Positions 7,764 to 14,143 of a stretch of DNA of 17,054 nt are shown here, piece by piece. Below the pieces are notes generated by a model. It was not told the origin of the DNA and did no database searches. It worked only from the letters and a program-made list of their open reading frames with translations. Origin of the DNA: an uncultured Clostridia bacterium (lineage in GTDB: Bacteria; Bacillota; Clostridia; Oscillospirales; Oscillospiraceae); the NCBI GenBank assembly GCA_947169005.1, contig CAMVOG010000016.1:1-17054 (forward strand), in the 5' to 3' direction. The translations under genes were made by a program, and so were the position numbers. How positions within the stretch are numbered: position 1 is the first letter of the stretch; every line of letters begins with the position of its first letter.

Positions 7764-7973
7764 ATGCAGTACAACGTAATTGAGCAAAAGATGCGGAGCC
7801 TGCCGGATAATTGCCTGGAGGAGATCGACTCCTTTGTGGATTATCTGCTTTTCCGGGAGAAGCAAAGCGGCCGCACGCGCGTTTTGACGCCGGCAAGCAA
7901 GTTCTTCGGCAGCGTCAAGACCCTGGGGGACGGGCTGCGCGCGCAGAGGCAGATGCGTGATGAGTGGGATTGA
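7764..7973 (+). CDS. Antitoxin of a VapBC-like pair (DUF2281-type)
   Basis: This small acidic protein of 69 residues would neutralise the PIN-domain toxin encoded next to it and usually represses its own operon. The N-terminal part (LPDNCLEEIDSFVDYLLFREKQ) matches the DUF2281 pattern. The tail ending DGLRAQRQMRDEWD is like the toxin-binding ends of clostridial VapB-type antitoxins. Two ATG codons lie in tandem at 7761 and 7764; the second is 7 nt from AGGAGG and the first only 4 nt, so I prefer 7764. It overlaps the toxin gene by about 14 bp. No promoter is visible in the 40 bp upstream, so expression may come by read-through from smpB and the isomerase gene. Confidence 0.8.
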   Translation: MQYNVIEQKMRSLPDNCLEEIDSFVDYLLFREKQSGRTRVLTPASKFFGSVKTLGDGLRAQRQMRDEWD

Positions 7974-8328
7974 TTATCTGGCGGACACCAACGCCTTGAT
8001 CTACCTGCTGAGCGGGAATCCCTGCATGGAGCCCTATCTCTCGGCTCGGCTCGGCGTGTCCGTCATCAGTGAAATGGGGCTGCTCTCATTCCCGGGCATA
8101 AGCCCCGATGAAACAAACACGATCCGTTCTTTCCTGGGCGAGTGCGCGTCTCTGCTCCTTGACACAGCGGTCAAGGAAAGGACCATTTCCCTCAGAAAAC
8201 AGTATCGGATCAAGCTGCCCGACGCGATCATCGCGGCAACTGCCGTGGAAAAGGGCCTGCCGCTGCTCACGGCGGACAGGGGCTTCACGAAAATCGAGGA
8301 GCTTTCCCTGGAGCTTTTGCAGCCCTGA
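7960..8328 (+). CDS. vapC: VapC-like PIN-domain toxin (ribonuclease)
   Basis: PIN-domain toxins are metal-dependent ribonucleases that halt translation by cutting tRNA or rRNA. All four acidic residues expected at the active site are present: Asp9 in LADTN, Glu38 in VISEMGLLS, Asp88 in LPDAIIAATA and Asp106 in LLTADRGF. The length of 122 residues is normal. The start may be this ATG or the GTG immediately before it at 7957; a weak AGAGG is 10 or 7 nt upstream respectively. The frame overlaps the antitoxin stop, the usual coupled layout. Base composition looks less GC-rich than the flanking genes, and the pair is bracketed by 21-bp direct repeats, which together suggest horizontal arrival. The RNA target is unknown. 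Confidence 0.87.
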   Translation: MSGIDYLADTNALIYLLSGNPCMEPYLSARLGVSVISEMGLLSFPGISPDETNTIRSFLGECASLLLDTAVKERTISLRKQYRIKLPDAIIAATAVEKGLPLLTADRGFTKIEELSLELLQP

Positions 8329-8329
8329 C

Positions 8330-8350
8330 CCCGCGCCGGAGAAGGTGTAA
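8330..8350 (+). repeat. 21-bp direct repeat, right copy
   Basis: This is a perfect duplicate of the final 21 bases of the isomerase gene (7703-7723), beginning two bases after the toxin stop codon. The copies start 627 bp apart. This copy is not part of any gene here, so it looks like the remnant of the original isomerase 3' end displaced by an insertion. Confidence 0.9.
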
Positions 8351-8393
8351 ATATCCCTGCGTTATCCCAGAATCGTTGTCAGTTGCTTTCCAC

Positions 8394-8411
8394 GGGGCGC
8401 GTCAGCGCCCC
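8394..8411 (+). other. Hairpin just upstream of ssrA
   Basis: GGGGCGC (8394-8400) and GCGCCCC (8405-8411) form a perfect 7-bp stem with loop GTCA, ending 7 bp before the mature tmRNA 5' end. It lacks a T-run. It could be part of a tmRNA precursor leader or a weak terminator of the upstream genes. Confidence 0.5.
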
Positions 8412-8418
8412 TTCACCC

Positions 8419-8777
8419 GGGGACGTAATGGTTTCGACGGGGGTGTGGAAGCGGAATAAGCGGGCGGATGCGCCTACCATCCTTAAAATGGGCACCTTAT
8501 AAATTAAAGAACAACGATTCTTTCGAACTGGCTGCCGCTTAAGGCAACCCATCGCTGCCGGAAGGGCCACGAGCCGGATAGCGGTGTCATTCAGTGGCGT
8601 CCGTGAACACGCAAAGCTTTGAGCGCGTCACGCATCATGAAGCTACCCGAGGCGGATCGCCTGACGGCTTGCGCCTGCTGAGGGGAAAAGGGCCTCGCCC
8701 AAAATAACCGTCTGCGCCCGGAGAAGGTTCCGAAGAAGCGCTTTCGGACGCGGGTTCGACTCCCGCCGTCTCCACCA
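8419..8777 (+). ncRNA. ssrA: Transfer-messenger RNA (tmRNA)
   Basis: This RNA works with SmpB to free stalled ribosomes and tag the unfinished protein for degradation. The 5' end GGGGACG pairs with CGTCTCC just before the 3' ACCA, with one G:U. The T-arm GGGTTCGACTCCC and the 5' motif TAATGGTTTCGACGG are diagnostic, and the CCA is encoded. The mature form is 359 nt, a normal length. The tag frame ends NNDSFELAAA with TAA at 8540-8542. If resumption is at the GCA at 8492 the tag is APYKLKNNDSFELAAA; the resume codon is inferred and the C-terminal part is certain. No clear promoter is visible directly upstream, so it may be transcribed from further upstream, possibly across the toxin-antitoxin pair. 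Confidence 0.96.
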
Positions 8778-8819
8778 AAGCGAAAATCCTGTCGACGAAG
8801 TCGGCAGGATTTTCGCTTT
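8777..8819 (+). terminator. Long hairpin terminator after ssrA
   Basis: Positions 8777-8796 pair with 8800-8819 around a GAA loop to make a 20-bp stem with a single G:U pair. The terminal A:T pairs supply the T-run (CGCTTT). Part of its right arm (CAGGATTTTC) recurs at 8870-8879. Confidence 0.8.
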
Positions 8820-8825
8820 GTATTC

Positions 8826-8977
8826 TTCATTTTTAAGTTTTCAGTCTTCATTCTTCAGTAAGCAAGCGACAGGATTTTCTAAATGAATACTGAAAACTTA
8901 AGACTGAAAAATGAATAATGAAGGGAAAGAAGTATGCCATTCTTCATTTTTAAGTTTTCAGTCTTCAGTATTCATTG
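8826..8977. repeat. Three clusters of 7-bp AT-rich repeats in +, -, + orientation
   Basis: The spacer between ssrA and the next gene consists of heptamers in exact register. Five units lie at 8826-8860 (plus), six at 8881-8922 (minus) and five at 8943-8977 (plus). The units are variants of TTCAKTN, with one TTAAGTT per cluster. The order of variants differs between clusters. The clusters contrast sharply with the GC-rich surroundings, and the opposite orientations could fold into large hairpins. Confidence 0.85.
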
Positions 8978-9008
8978 AAAAAGGACTTGCCGAGGCAAGT
9001 CCTTTTTC
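8977..9008. terminator. Bidirectional terminator at the end of the binding-protein gene
   Basis: GAAAAAGGACTTGCC (8977-8991) is perfectly complementary to 8994-9008. The minus strand gives a T-run after the stem, ending transcription of the solute-binding protein gene whose stop is at 9042. The plus strand also gives TTTTTCTTT. Confidence 0.88.
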
Positions 9009-9041
9009 TTTATGCTTCCTCTCTTCTCTCGCGGATGCCTG

Positions 9042-10838
9042 TCAGCCGATGTAGGCGTCGTAGGCCTCCTGGTACACGGCGAGGACCTCGTCGAGGCCGA
9101 TCTCGTGGAGCTGGGCCTCATAGGCGTCCCACTCGCTCAGGGGCTTGGAGCCGTCGATGAAGGCCAGGTAGTTCTCGGAGAGGTAGGTCTCCAGGTCGGA
9201 GCCGTACTTGGCCAGCTCGTCGGTCTGATCGTTGTTGAAAGTGATGCCGGAGGGGTAAACGTAGGCGTTGTCATGGGCGTTGAACTCCCAATCCAGCAGG
9301 TACTGGAAGGCGACCTCGTTGCCGGGGACCAGCCAGGTGTAGTTGACGTAAAGGCCGGGCTCGCAGAGGCTGTTCAGCGCGTAGGAGGGCATGATCATGG
9401 ACCAATAGGCGGGGTGCTGGATGATCATGTCGGTGATGGTGATGTTGCCGTTGTCGTCATACTCCCAGCTCACGCCCTCTACGCCGTAGCCGAAGAAGAA
9501 CTTGCCGGCCTCGCTGTAGCGGTAGTCCAGCCAGGAGCAGATCAGCGGGATGTTCTCGCAGGAGGCGGCCACAGCGGCGCTGCCCCAGTAGATGCGGGCG
9601 ATCTGGAAGCCCATGTGCAGGGTCTGGCCGCGGGTCTCGGCGGGCTTGCTGATGGCGACCCAGCCGGTGTGCCCCTCGGGGATGAAGGCGTTGTGGCTGA
9701 CCATGGTGGTGGGACGGGTGCCGGTGACGTAGCCCATGCGGCCGTTGTCCAGATTCTGGTCAAAGTCCTGGAGGGAGCCGTAGCCCGCCCAGTTGGGGTC
9801 GATGAGGCCCTCGGAATACCACTGGTTCAGCATGGTGATGCGCTTGCGGTCGCCCTCCGTGGGGTTGCTGAGCTGCACCCTGCCGTCCTTCACGAACTGC
9901 GTGCGGATGCCGCTGCAGGAGGCGTAGGTATCATAGCCCACGAACTCGTAGGCGCCCGCCAGCTCGATGGTCTTGAAGATGGTCATGGGCGTCTCGGCGC
10001 CTTCCTCGTTTTTGAAGAAGGTCAGCATCTCGTGGAGATCGTCAAAGGTGAGGATGTCAGCGTTGGTCTTGCCCATATCCTCCAGCCAGTCGCCCCGGGC
10101 GAAGGCGCCGGAGTTCAGCTCCAGCACGTCCTTGAGCTCATAGAAGCTCATGATAAGGCCGTCGTCATAGAACACGCGGTTGATGGTGTCCAGGTCCTCG
10201 GGGTCCCGGCGGGCCTCATAGATGTAGTTGGGGATATACTCGCGGTAATCGTAAAGGTTGGCGAAGTAGGCCTCGTCCTCCACGGCGTTGCGGAAGTTGC
10301 CGTTGTAGAAGGTCTCGGCGGAGCACATGATGTCGCAGAGATCGTCGGAGGCGATCAGCACGGAGAAGTTCTCCTGCCGCTTGTCGGAGGTGACGGTGAC
10401 GTATTCCACGTTCACGCCCGTGCGCTTCTGCAGCTCGGTGGGGAACTCCATGGCCCCGTAGCCGCCCTCGGGCAGATAGTCCGGCGTCCAGGACACGGTC
10501 CACATGTCGAAGACCTCGTCGGTGGTGGACAGGGGCAGCTCGTACTCATACTTTTCCAGGGCCAGGCCCTGGGCGTCCGCCTGGAACTTGCCCGCCGCCA
10601 GGTTGTAGGGGGAGGGCTCCTCCGTCTCGGCGGGCTCGGGCTCCGTCGTTTCGGCAGGCTCGGTGGTCTCCGTCTCGGCGGGCTGGGTCTCGGCAGGCTG
10701 GATCTCCGTCTGCTGGGTCTCCGTCTCGGCGGGCTGGGTTTCGGTTTGCTGGGTCTGGGTGGTCTGCTGGCCGCCGCAGCCCGCGAAGAGGGCCAGGCAG
10801 AACAGCGCAGCCAGGATCAGCGCCAAGGTTTTTTTCAT
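9042..10838 (-). CDS. Lipoprotein extracellular solute-binding protein (LplA-like, family 1), orphan
   Basis: This is a membrane-anchored binding protein for uptake of an unknown solute. Residues 1-20 form a lipoprotein signal with FAG before Cys21; Phe at the -3 position is slightly unusual. Residues 22-76 are a linker made almost wholly of Gln, Thr, Glu and Pro. The binding fold follows, with family-1-like features (YLPEGGYGAMEFPTELQKRTGVNVEYVTV near the start, LTFDDLHEMLTFFKNEEG in the middle, GYGVEGVSWEYDDNGNITITD late). At 598 residues it is somewhat longer than typical LplA proteins, partly because of the linker. AAAGGAG lies 8 nt before the ATG. It is the third gene after two cupin-like genes. 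No permease or ATPase gene is adjacent, so it must borrow a transporter encoded elsewhere or act as a receptor. Confidence 0.88.
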   Translation of the reverse strand: MKKTLALILAALFCLALFAGCGGQQTTQTQQTETQPAETETQQTEIQPAETQPAETETTEPAETTEPEPAETEEPSPYNLAAGKFQADAQGLALEKYEYELPLSTTDEVFDMWTVSWTPDYLPEGGYGAMEFPTELQKRTGVNVEYVTVTSDKRQENFSVLIASDDLCDIMCSAETFYNGNFRNAVEDEAYFANLYDYREYIPNYIYEARRDPEDLDTINRVFYDDGLIMSFYELKDVLELNSGAFARGDWLEDMGKTNADILTFDDLHEMLTFFKNEEGAETPMTIFKTIELAGAYEFVGYDTYASCSGIRTQFVKDGRVQLSNPTEGDRKRITMLNQWYSEGLIDPNWAGYGSLQDFDQNLDNGRMGYVTGTRPTTMVSHNAFIPEGHTGWVAISKPAETRGQTLHMGFQIARIYWGSAAVAASCENIPLICSWLDYRYSEAGKFFFGYGVEGVSWEYDDNGNITITDMIIQHPAYWSMIMPSYALNSLCEPGLYVNYTWLVPGNEVAFQYLLDWEFNAHDNAYVYPSGITFNNDQTDELAKYGSDLETYLSENYLAFIDGSKPLSEWDAYEAQLHEIGLDEVLAVYQEAYDAYIG

Positions 10839-10867
10839 AGCTCATACTCCTTTCAAAACTTTTTGCT

Positions 10868-10884
10868 CCGGGCCTTGCGCCCGG
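10868..10884 (-). other. Intercistronic hairpin before the binding-protein gene
   Basis: CCGGGC and GCCCGG (10868-10873 with 10879-10884) form a perfect 6-bp stem directly after the stop of the preceding gene. No T-run follows on the minus strand, so read-through is expected. It may mark a processing or stability boundary. Confidence 0.5.
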
Positions 10885-11472
10885 TCAGCTTTCCTCCAGC
10901 TTTTTCTTTTCGGCCTCCATCTTGGCCACGCCGTCCTTCCAGCAGCGGCCGCAGAGGGTGCATTTCTTATCGGGCTCGTAGCGGCACTTGCGCACACCCG
11001 TGAGCCCCGTGAACTGGAGCCGCGTGTTTCCTTCGTCGTCCTTGCGGCGGGCGAAGTTGCCGAACTGGCCCCGGGGCAGCATGATCTCGAAGTAAACGGG
11101 CTTTGTCACCCGCTTGAACTCCAGGGGACAGTGCCAGGTGAAGGGCGGGATGCGCACGATGGTGGGCTCGGTGATGATGTGCTTTTCCAGGTGGTTGGGG
11201 TCCTTGCCGATCCAGAGCTCGATCTCCGCGTCAAAGGAGCCGAAGGGGTCGGTCATATCGTAGCCCATGAAGCAGAGGTGCTCCTCCTCCGTGTGGATAT
11301 TGGTCTCCCGGTCCAGGAAGGCCTCCTTCATATAGCAGCGGTAGGAGGCGTAGAATTCCGCGCCCTCCATGCAGTCCTGCCCGCGGAAGTAAGCCTGGTA
11401 GGGGGGCATGAAGTCGCCCCAGTGGTTATACTGCTTCTCAAAGGTATGCACCAGATGATCGTATCTTCCCAT
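10885..11472 (-). CDS. Cupin-like protein with C-terminal cysteine cluster (second of tandem pair)
   Basis: I do not recognise a named function. The 195-residue protein aligns without gaps to the product of the preceding gene for at least the first 115 residues (shared YFRG/FFRG, SFDAEIEL, GxDP, ITxPT, WH). It has cupin-like features: His60 and Glu63 in the first motif region and His114 in the second (RIPPFTWH). The position equal to His58 of the paralogue is Asn58, so a likely metal ligand is lost. A unique C-terminal extension holds Cys163, Cys171, Cys174 and Cys177 (CX7CXXCXXC), which could bind zinc or an iron-sulphur cluster, followed by a charged Lys/Glu helix. There is no signal peptide. 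The start is 2 nt from the upstream stop with only a weak GGGG site, so translation is probably coupled. Confidence 0.75.
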   Translation of the reverse strand: MGRYDHLVHTFEKQYNHWGDFMPPYQAYFRGQDCMEGAEFYASYRCYMKEAFLDRETNIHTEEEHLCFMGYDMTDPFGSFDAEIELWIGKDPNHLEKHIITEPTIVRIPPFTWHCPLEFKRVTKPVYFEIMLPRGQFGNFARRKDDEGNTRLQFTGLTGVRKCRYEPDKKCTLCGRCWKDGVAKMEAEKKKLEES

Positions 11473-11474
11473 GC

Positions 11475-11993
11475 TTACACCCCAATCTCGGCGGGAGTCG
11501 GGATACCGAACTCCTCAAAGCCCTCGCAGGCCGTGTCATAAACGGGTCTTCCCTCTTTGTCGAAGCGGCGACGCACGGCGTAATAGCGCCCGTTGAACAG
11601 CACCGGCTGGAAGAAAAGAGGCTTGCCCAGCCGCTTGATCTCGATGGGCCCGTGCCAGAAATAGCGGGGCACACGGATCATGGTGGGCTTGGTGATGACG
11701 ATCTTTTCCATGTCGTCGGGGTCCTCGCCCAGGTAGAGCTCGATCTCGGCGTCGAAGCTCTCGAAGGCGTCCCGCAGGTCGTGGCCCACAAAAGCCAGGT
11801 ACTGCTCATCCCGGTGAAAATGGGCCTCGGAGCAGACCACGCCGGGCTTCATGTAGGCCCGGTACGGCGCGTAGATCCCGGAGCCGGGAATGCAGGAATC
11901 CCCGCGGAAGAAGGCCTCCACGGGGGGCAGCATGCTCCCCTCCGGCGTCTTGAGCTGTGGGAATTTGTAAAACAGCCAGTCATACTCTCCCAT
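11475..11993 (-). CDS. Cupin-like protein of unknown function (first of tandem pair)
   Basis: This predicted cytoplasmic protein of 172 residues has a cupin-like pattern: His58, His60 and Glu63 in SEAHFHRDEQY form the first metal-binding motif, and His114 in RVPRYFWHGPIE the second. Conserved features shared with the next gene's product include FFRG near residue 28, SFDAEIEL near 79 and ITKPT near 100. AGGAGG lies 7 nt before the ATG. It leads an operon with its paralogue and a lipoprotein binding protein, divergent from a PucR-type regulator. The context suggests handling of the small molecule taken up by the binding protein, as a metal-dependent isomerase, dioxygenase or ligand sensor; the specific activity is unknown. 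Confidence 0.75.
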   Translation of the reverse strand: MGEYDWLFYKFPQLKTPEGSMLPPVEAFFRGDSCIPGSGIYAPYRAYMKPGVVCSEAHFHRDEQYLAFVGHDLRDAFESFDAEIELYLGEDPDDMEKIVITKPTMIRVPRYFWHGPIEIKRLGKPLFFQPVLFNGRYYAVRRRFDKEGRPVYDTACEGFEEFGIPTPAEIGV

Positions 11994-12044
11994 ACGCTTT
12001 CCTCCTGTTCAAGATGATCCGGTCCCCGGGCAGGGTCCCGGTCA

Positions 12045-12064
12045 GTTTCCATTATAAGGGAAAC
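12045..12064. promoter_or_regulatory. Promoter of the cupin operon with an inverted repeat over the -10 box
   Basis: On the minus strand a perfect TATAAT (12051-12056) lies about 60 bp before the first cupin gene. It is enclosed by GTTTCC (12045-12050) and its reverse complement GGAAAC (12059-12064). The -35 region is poor (TGGTTT-like at 17 bp), so activation or repression through the repeat is plausible. The divergent PucR-type regulator is the obvious candidate protein, but this is inference. Confidence 0.5.
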
Positions 12065-12150
12065 AGGAGGGAAAAACCATGTATGGGGATACAGCTTGCG
12101 GCGCAAGTTCCTGGAGTTTTCTCCAAAGCCTTTTGGCTCTTTTCCCCGGC

Positions 12151-12179
12151 TTGACAGGGCAAAGAAAGTCGATTATGAT
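12151..12179 (+). promoter_or_regulatory. Sigma-A promoter of the PucR-type regulator gene
   Basis: A perfect -35 TTGACA (12151-12156) and a -10 TATGAT (12174-12179) are separated by 17 bp. The start near 12187 gives a leader of about 60 nt. Just upstream (12095-12138) are three very small hairpins in a row. Confidence 0.8.
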
Positions 12180-12247
12180 GAATAGGAACAGAATAACACA
12201 GAATCTTTAAAAATATACTTGGATTTTTCCCTAAAAAGGAGACGGCT

Positions 12248-13510
12248 ATGAACGAGAAAATAAGCAACACAAAAGAGGCCAGCCTGCGGCTTTACGAAAA
12301 GCTGGTCTCCGGCGCGGGGCTGGAGGCTCTGGCGAGCCTGGCCCAGCAGCTTCTGGGAAATCCCCTCCTGGCGGCGGACAAAAGCTGCCGGGTCCTCTTC
12401 AACAGCGGCTTCTCCGCCGAGGAGGAGAACCCCGTCTGGCGCACGGCCCACGAGGCGGGCTACTATCCGCCCGAGTACCTGGAGGCCCTGGCCAACGACC
12501 CCCTCTATCAGGCGGCCTTCACTGCCCGGGAGCCCGTGCTGATGGAGGACCGCTTCTCCGGCTGCCGCTGTCTGCTCTTCCGCCTGGCCTGCGGCGGGGC
12601 CGTGAGCGGATTTGCCCAGCTCGTGGAGCTGCGGCGGCCCATCACCCCAGCGGACAGGGAGCTTTTCGCCGTCTTTTGCCGGGCGGCGGGCACGGCCATC
12701 AGCAGCAGCCGGGCGGCGGAAAACGAGGACCGGCGCAGCTCCGGCTACGTGCTGGCGGAGCTGCTGAACGGCAACCTGCACGGGGATCGGCTGCGGCAGA
12801 TGCTCAGCGCCGCCCATATAGAGCCGAAAAAGCCCCGCTGCCTTTTCGTCATCGAAAAGGAGGACGGGGAGCGGATGTATACGGAATATGTGACCGCCAG
12901 CGCCGAGGCCATCGTCCACCACGGGAAGGGCACCGTTTACGGCAACCGCCTGCTCTTCCTGGTGGACCTGGAGGGGCAGCTTCTCCTGGCCCCACGGGAA
13001 CGGCAGCGCTTTAAGGAATTTCTTGGGGAAAACGGCCTTATCTGCGGCAGCAGCGGGCGCTTTGAGAACATGAACCAGCTCCCCACGGCCTATCGCCAGG
13101 CCGTCACCGCCAGCCGCCTGGGGCGGCAGATGGAGAACCGGGGCCCCATGTACTACCTCTGGGAGTACACCACCTATCAGATGTGCGACCTGCTCTATGA
13201 CCGCTGCGAGCTTATGGAGTTCTGCAACCCCCTCATCATGGACATCAAGCGCTATGACCGGGAGAACGGCACGGGCTTTCTGCGCACCCTGGAGGAATAC
13301 GTGCGCTCCGGCGGCAGCCCCGTGCGCGCCGCCGCCAGCCTGGGCATCCACCGCAACACCGTGGACTACCGCATCAGCCGCATGCGTGAGCTCTTCGACC
13401 TGGACGTGACGGACCAGAATCTGATCTACTCCTTCCGCCAGTCCTTCCAGATCCTCTATTACCTGGAAAAGAACGAGCGCCAGGAGGAAGAGACCCGTCT
13501 GCCCCTGTAA
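12248..13510 (+). CDS. PucR/CdaR-family transcriptional regulator
   Basis: This is a DNA-binding regulator, probably an activator. The C-terminal part (about residues 345-405) is the PucR-type helix-turn-helix: a long helix LRTLEEYVRSGGSPVRAAASL, then GIHRNTVDYRISRM as turn and recognition helix, and a final helix with SFRQSFQILYYL. The middle (about 165-340) fits the GGDEF-like region of CdaR proteins. The first 160 residues are a probable ligand-sensing domain of uncertain type, perhaps GAF-like. AAAGGAG lies 6 nt before the ATG. PucR relatives commonly control catabolism of small molecules such as purines, sugar acids or amino acids. The gene is divergent from the cupin/binding-protein operon, whose ligand may be its effector. 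No clear terminator follows; the repeat array begins 30 bp downstream. Confidence 0.9.
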   Translation: MNEKISNTKEASLRLYEKLVSGAGLEALASLAQQLLGNPLLAADKSCRVLFNSGFSAEEENPVWRTAHEAGYYPPEYLEALANDPLYQAAFTAREPVLMEDRFSGCRCLLFRLACGGAVSGFAQLVELRRPITPADRELFAVFCRAAGTAISSSRAAENEDRRSSGYVLAELLNGNLHGDRLRQMLSAAHIEPKKPRCLFVIEKEDGERMYTEYVTASAEAIVHHGKGTVYGNRLLFLVDLEGQLLLAPRERQRFKEFLGENGLICGSSGRFENMNQLPTAYRQAVTASRLGRQMENRGPMYYLWEYTTYQMCDLLYDRCELMEFCNPLIMDIKRYDRENGTGFLRTLEEYVRSGGSPVRAAASLGIHRNTVDYRISRMRELFDLDVTDQNLIYSFRQSFQILYYLEKNERQEEETRLPL

Positions 13511-13540
13511 GGAAAGTGGTGGGGCCGCGCGAAAATGAGG

Positions 13541-14055
13541 TGTAGGGGGCGGCGCCTCGACGCCCCGGCAGCAGAGCGTCGGACAATCGCCAGGGATGGG
13601 CGAATGCGCAGAACGCACGAAACATTGTAGGGGCCACCGTCCTCGGTGGCCCGGCAGCAGAGCGCAGGACAACCCCCCGTTCAGGCGAATGCGCAGAACG
13701 CGCGAAACATTGTAGGGGCCACCGTCCTCGGTGGCCCGGCAGCAGGGGTGCGGATAATCGCCCAGGATGGGCGAATGCGCAGAACGCGCGAAACGATTGT
13801 AGGGGCCACCGTCCTCGGTGGCCCGGCAGCAGAGCGTTGGGCAACCGCCCAGAATGGGCGAATGCGCAGAACGCACGAAACATTGTAGGGGCCACCGTCC
13901 TCGGTGGCCCGGCAGCAGAGCGCAGGACAACCCCCCGTTCAGGCGAATGCGCAGAACGCGCGAAACATTGTAGGGGCCACCGTCCTCGGTGGCCCGGCAG
14001 CAGGGGTGCGGATAATCGCCCAGGATGGGCGAATCCGCAGAACGCAGGAAAACCA
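13541..14055 (+). repeat. Tandem array of six 85-87 bp repeats with a GC-rich palindrome
   Basis: Units begin with TGTAGGGG at 13541, 13626, 13711, 13798, 13884 and 13969. Each has a palindrome (GGGCCACC-GTCCTC-GGTGGCCC in five units, a GGGGCG/CGCCCC version in the first), then GGCAGCAG, a semi-variable stretch of about 25 bp, and GCGAATGCGCAGAACGC. Units 2 and 3 recur almost unchanged as units 5 and 6, so a two-unit block was duplicated over 258 bp. No coding potential is credible across it. The palindromes may also stop transcription of the regulator gene upstream. Confidence 0.93.
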
Positions 14056-14107
14056 CCCGCCCTGCGTGTTTCAGCGCCTGCGGCGCTGGCGGCGCTGCGC
14101 ACCGCAC

Positions 14108-14133
14108 GGGCCACCGAGGACGGTGGCCCCTAC
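14108..14133 (-). repeat. Inverted half-copy of the array unit
   Basis: GGGCCACCGAGGACGGTGGC and the following CCCTACA are the reverse complement of the first 26-27 bp of the array unit. This single copy closes the array in opposite orientation, so the whole region is bounded by the same palindrome facing both ways. Confidence 0.85.
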
Positions 14134-14143
14134 AAAACGCAAA

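Noticed and set aside
8379..8851. Small open frames on the minus strand opposite ssrA
   Set aside because: They are antisense to tmRNA and its terminator; composition follows the RNA structure, not coding.
9012..11003. Long plus-strand open frame (663 codons) antisense to the second binding protein
   Set aside because: It has repetitive Gly/Leu/Val composition and no domain, and it lies opposite a clear lipoprotein gene with a good ribosome binding site and signal peptide.
13541..14055. CRISPR array
   Set aside because: Units are 85-87 bp, the 'spacers' resemble one another and contain their own palindromes, a two-unit block is duplicated, and there are no cas genes.
12173..14107. Minus-strand open frame of 644 codons covering the regulator and repeat array
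   Set aside because: Its repeated protein segments simply translate the palindromic DNA repeats and the antisense of the regulator gene.
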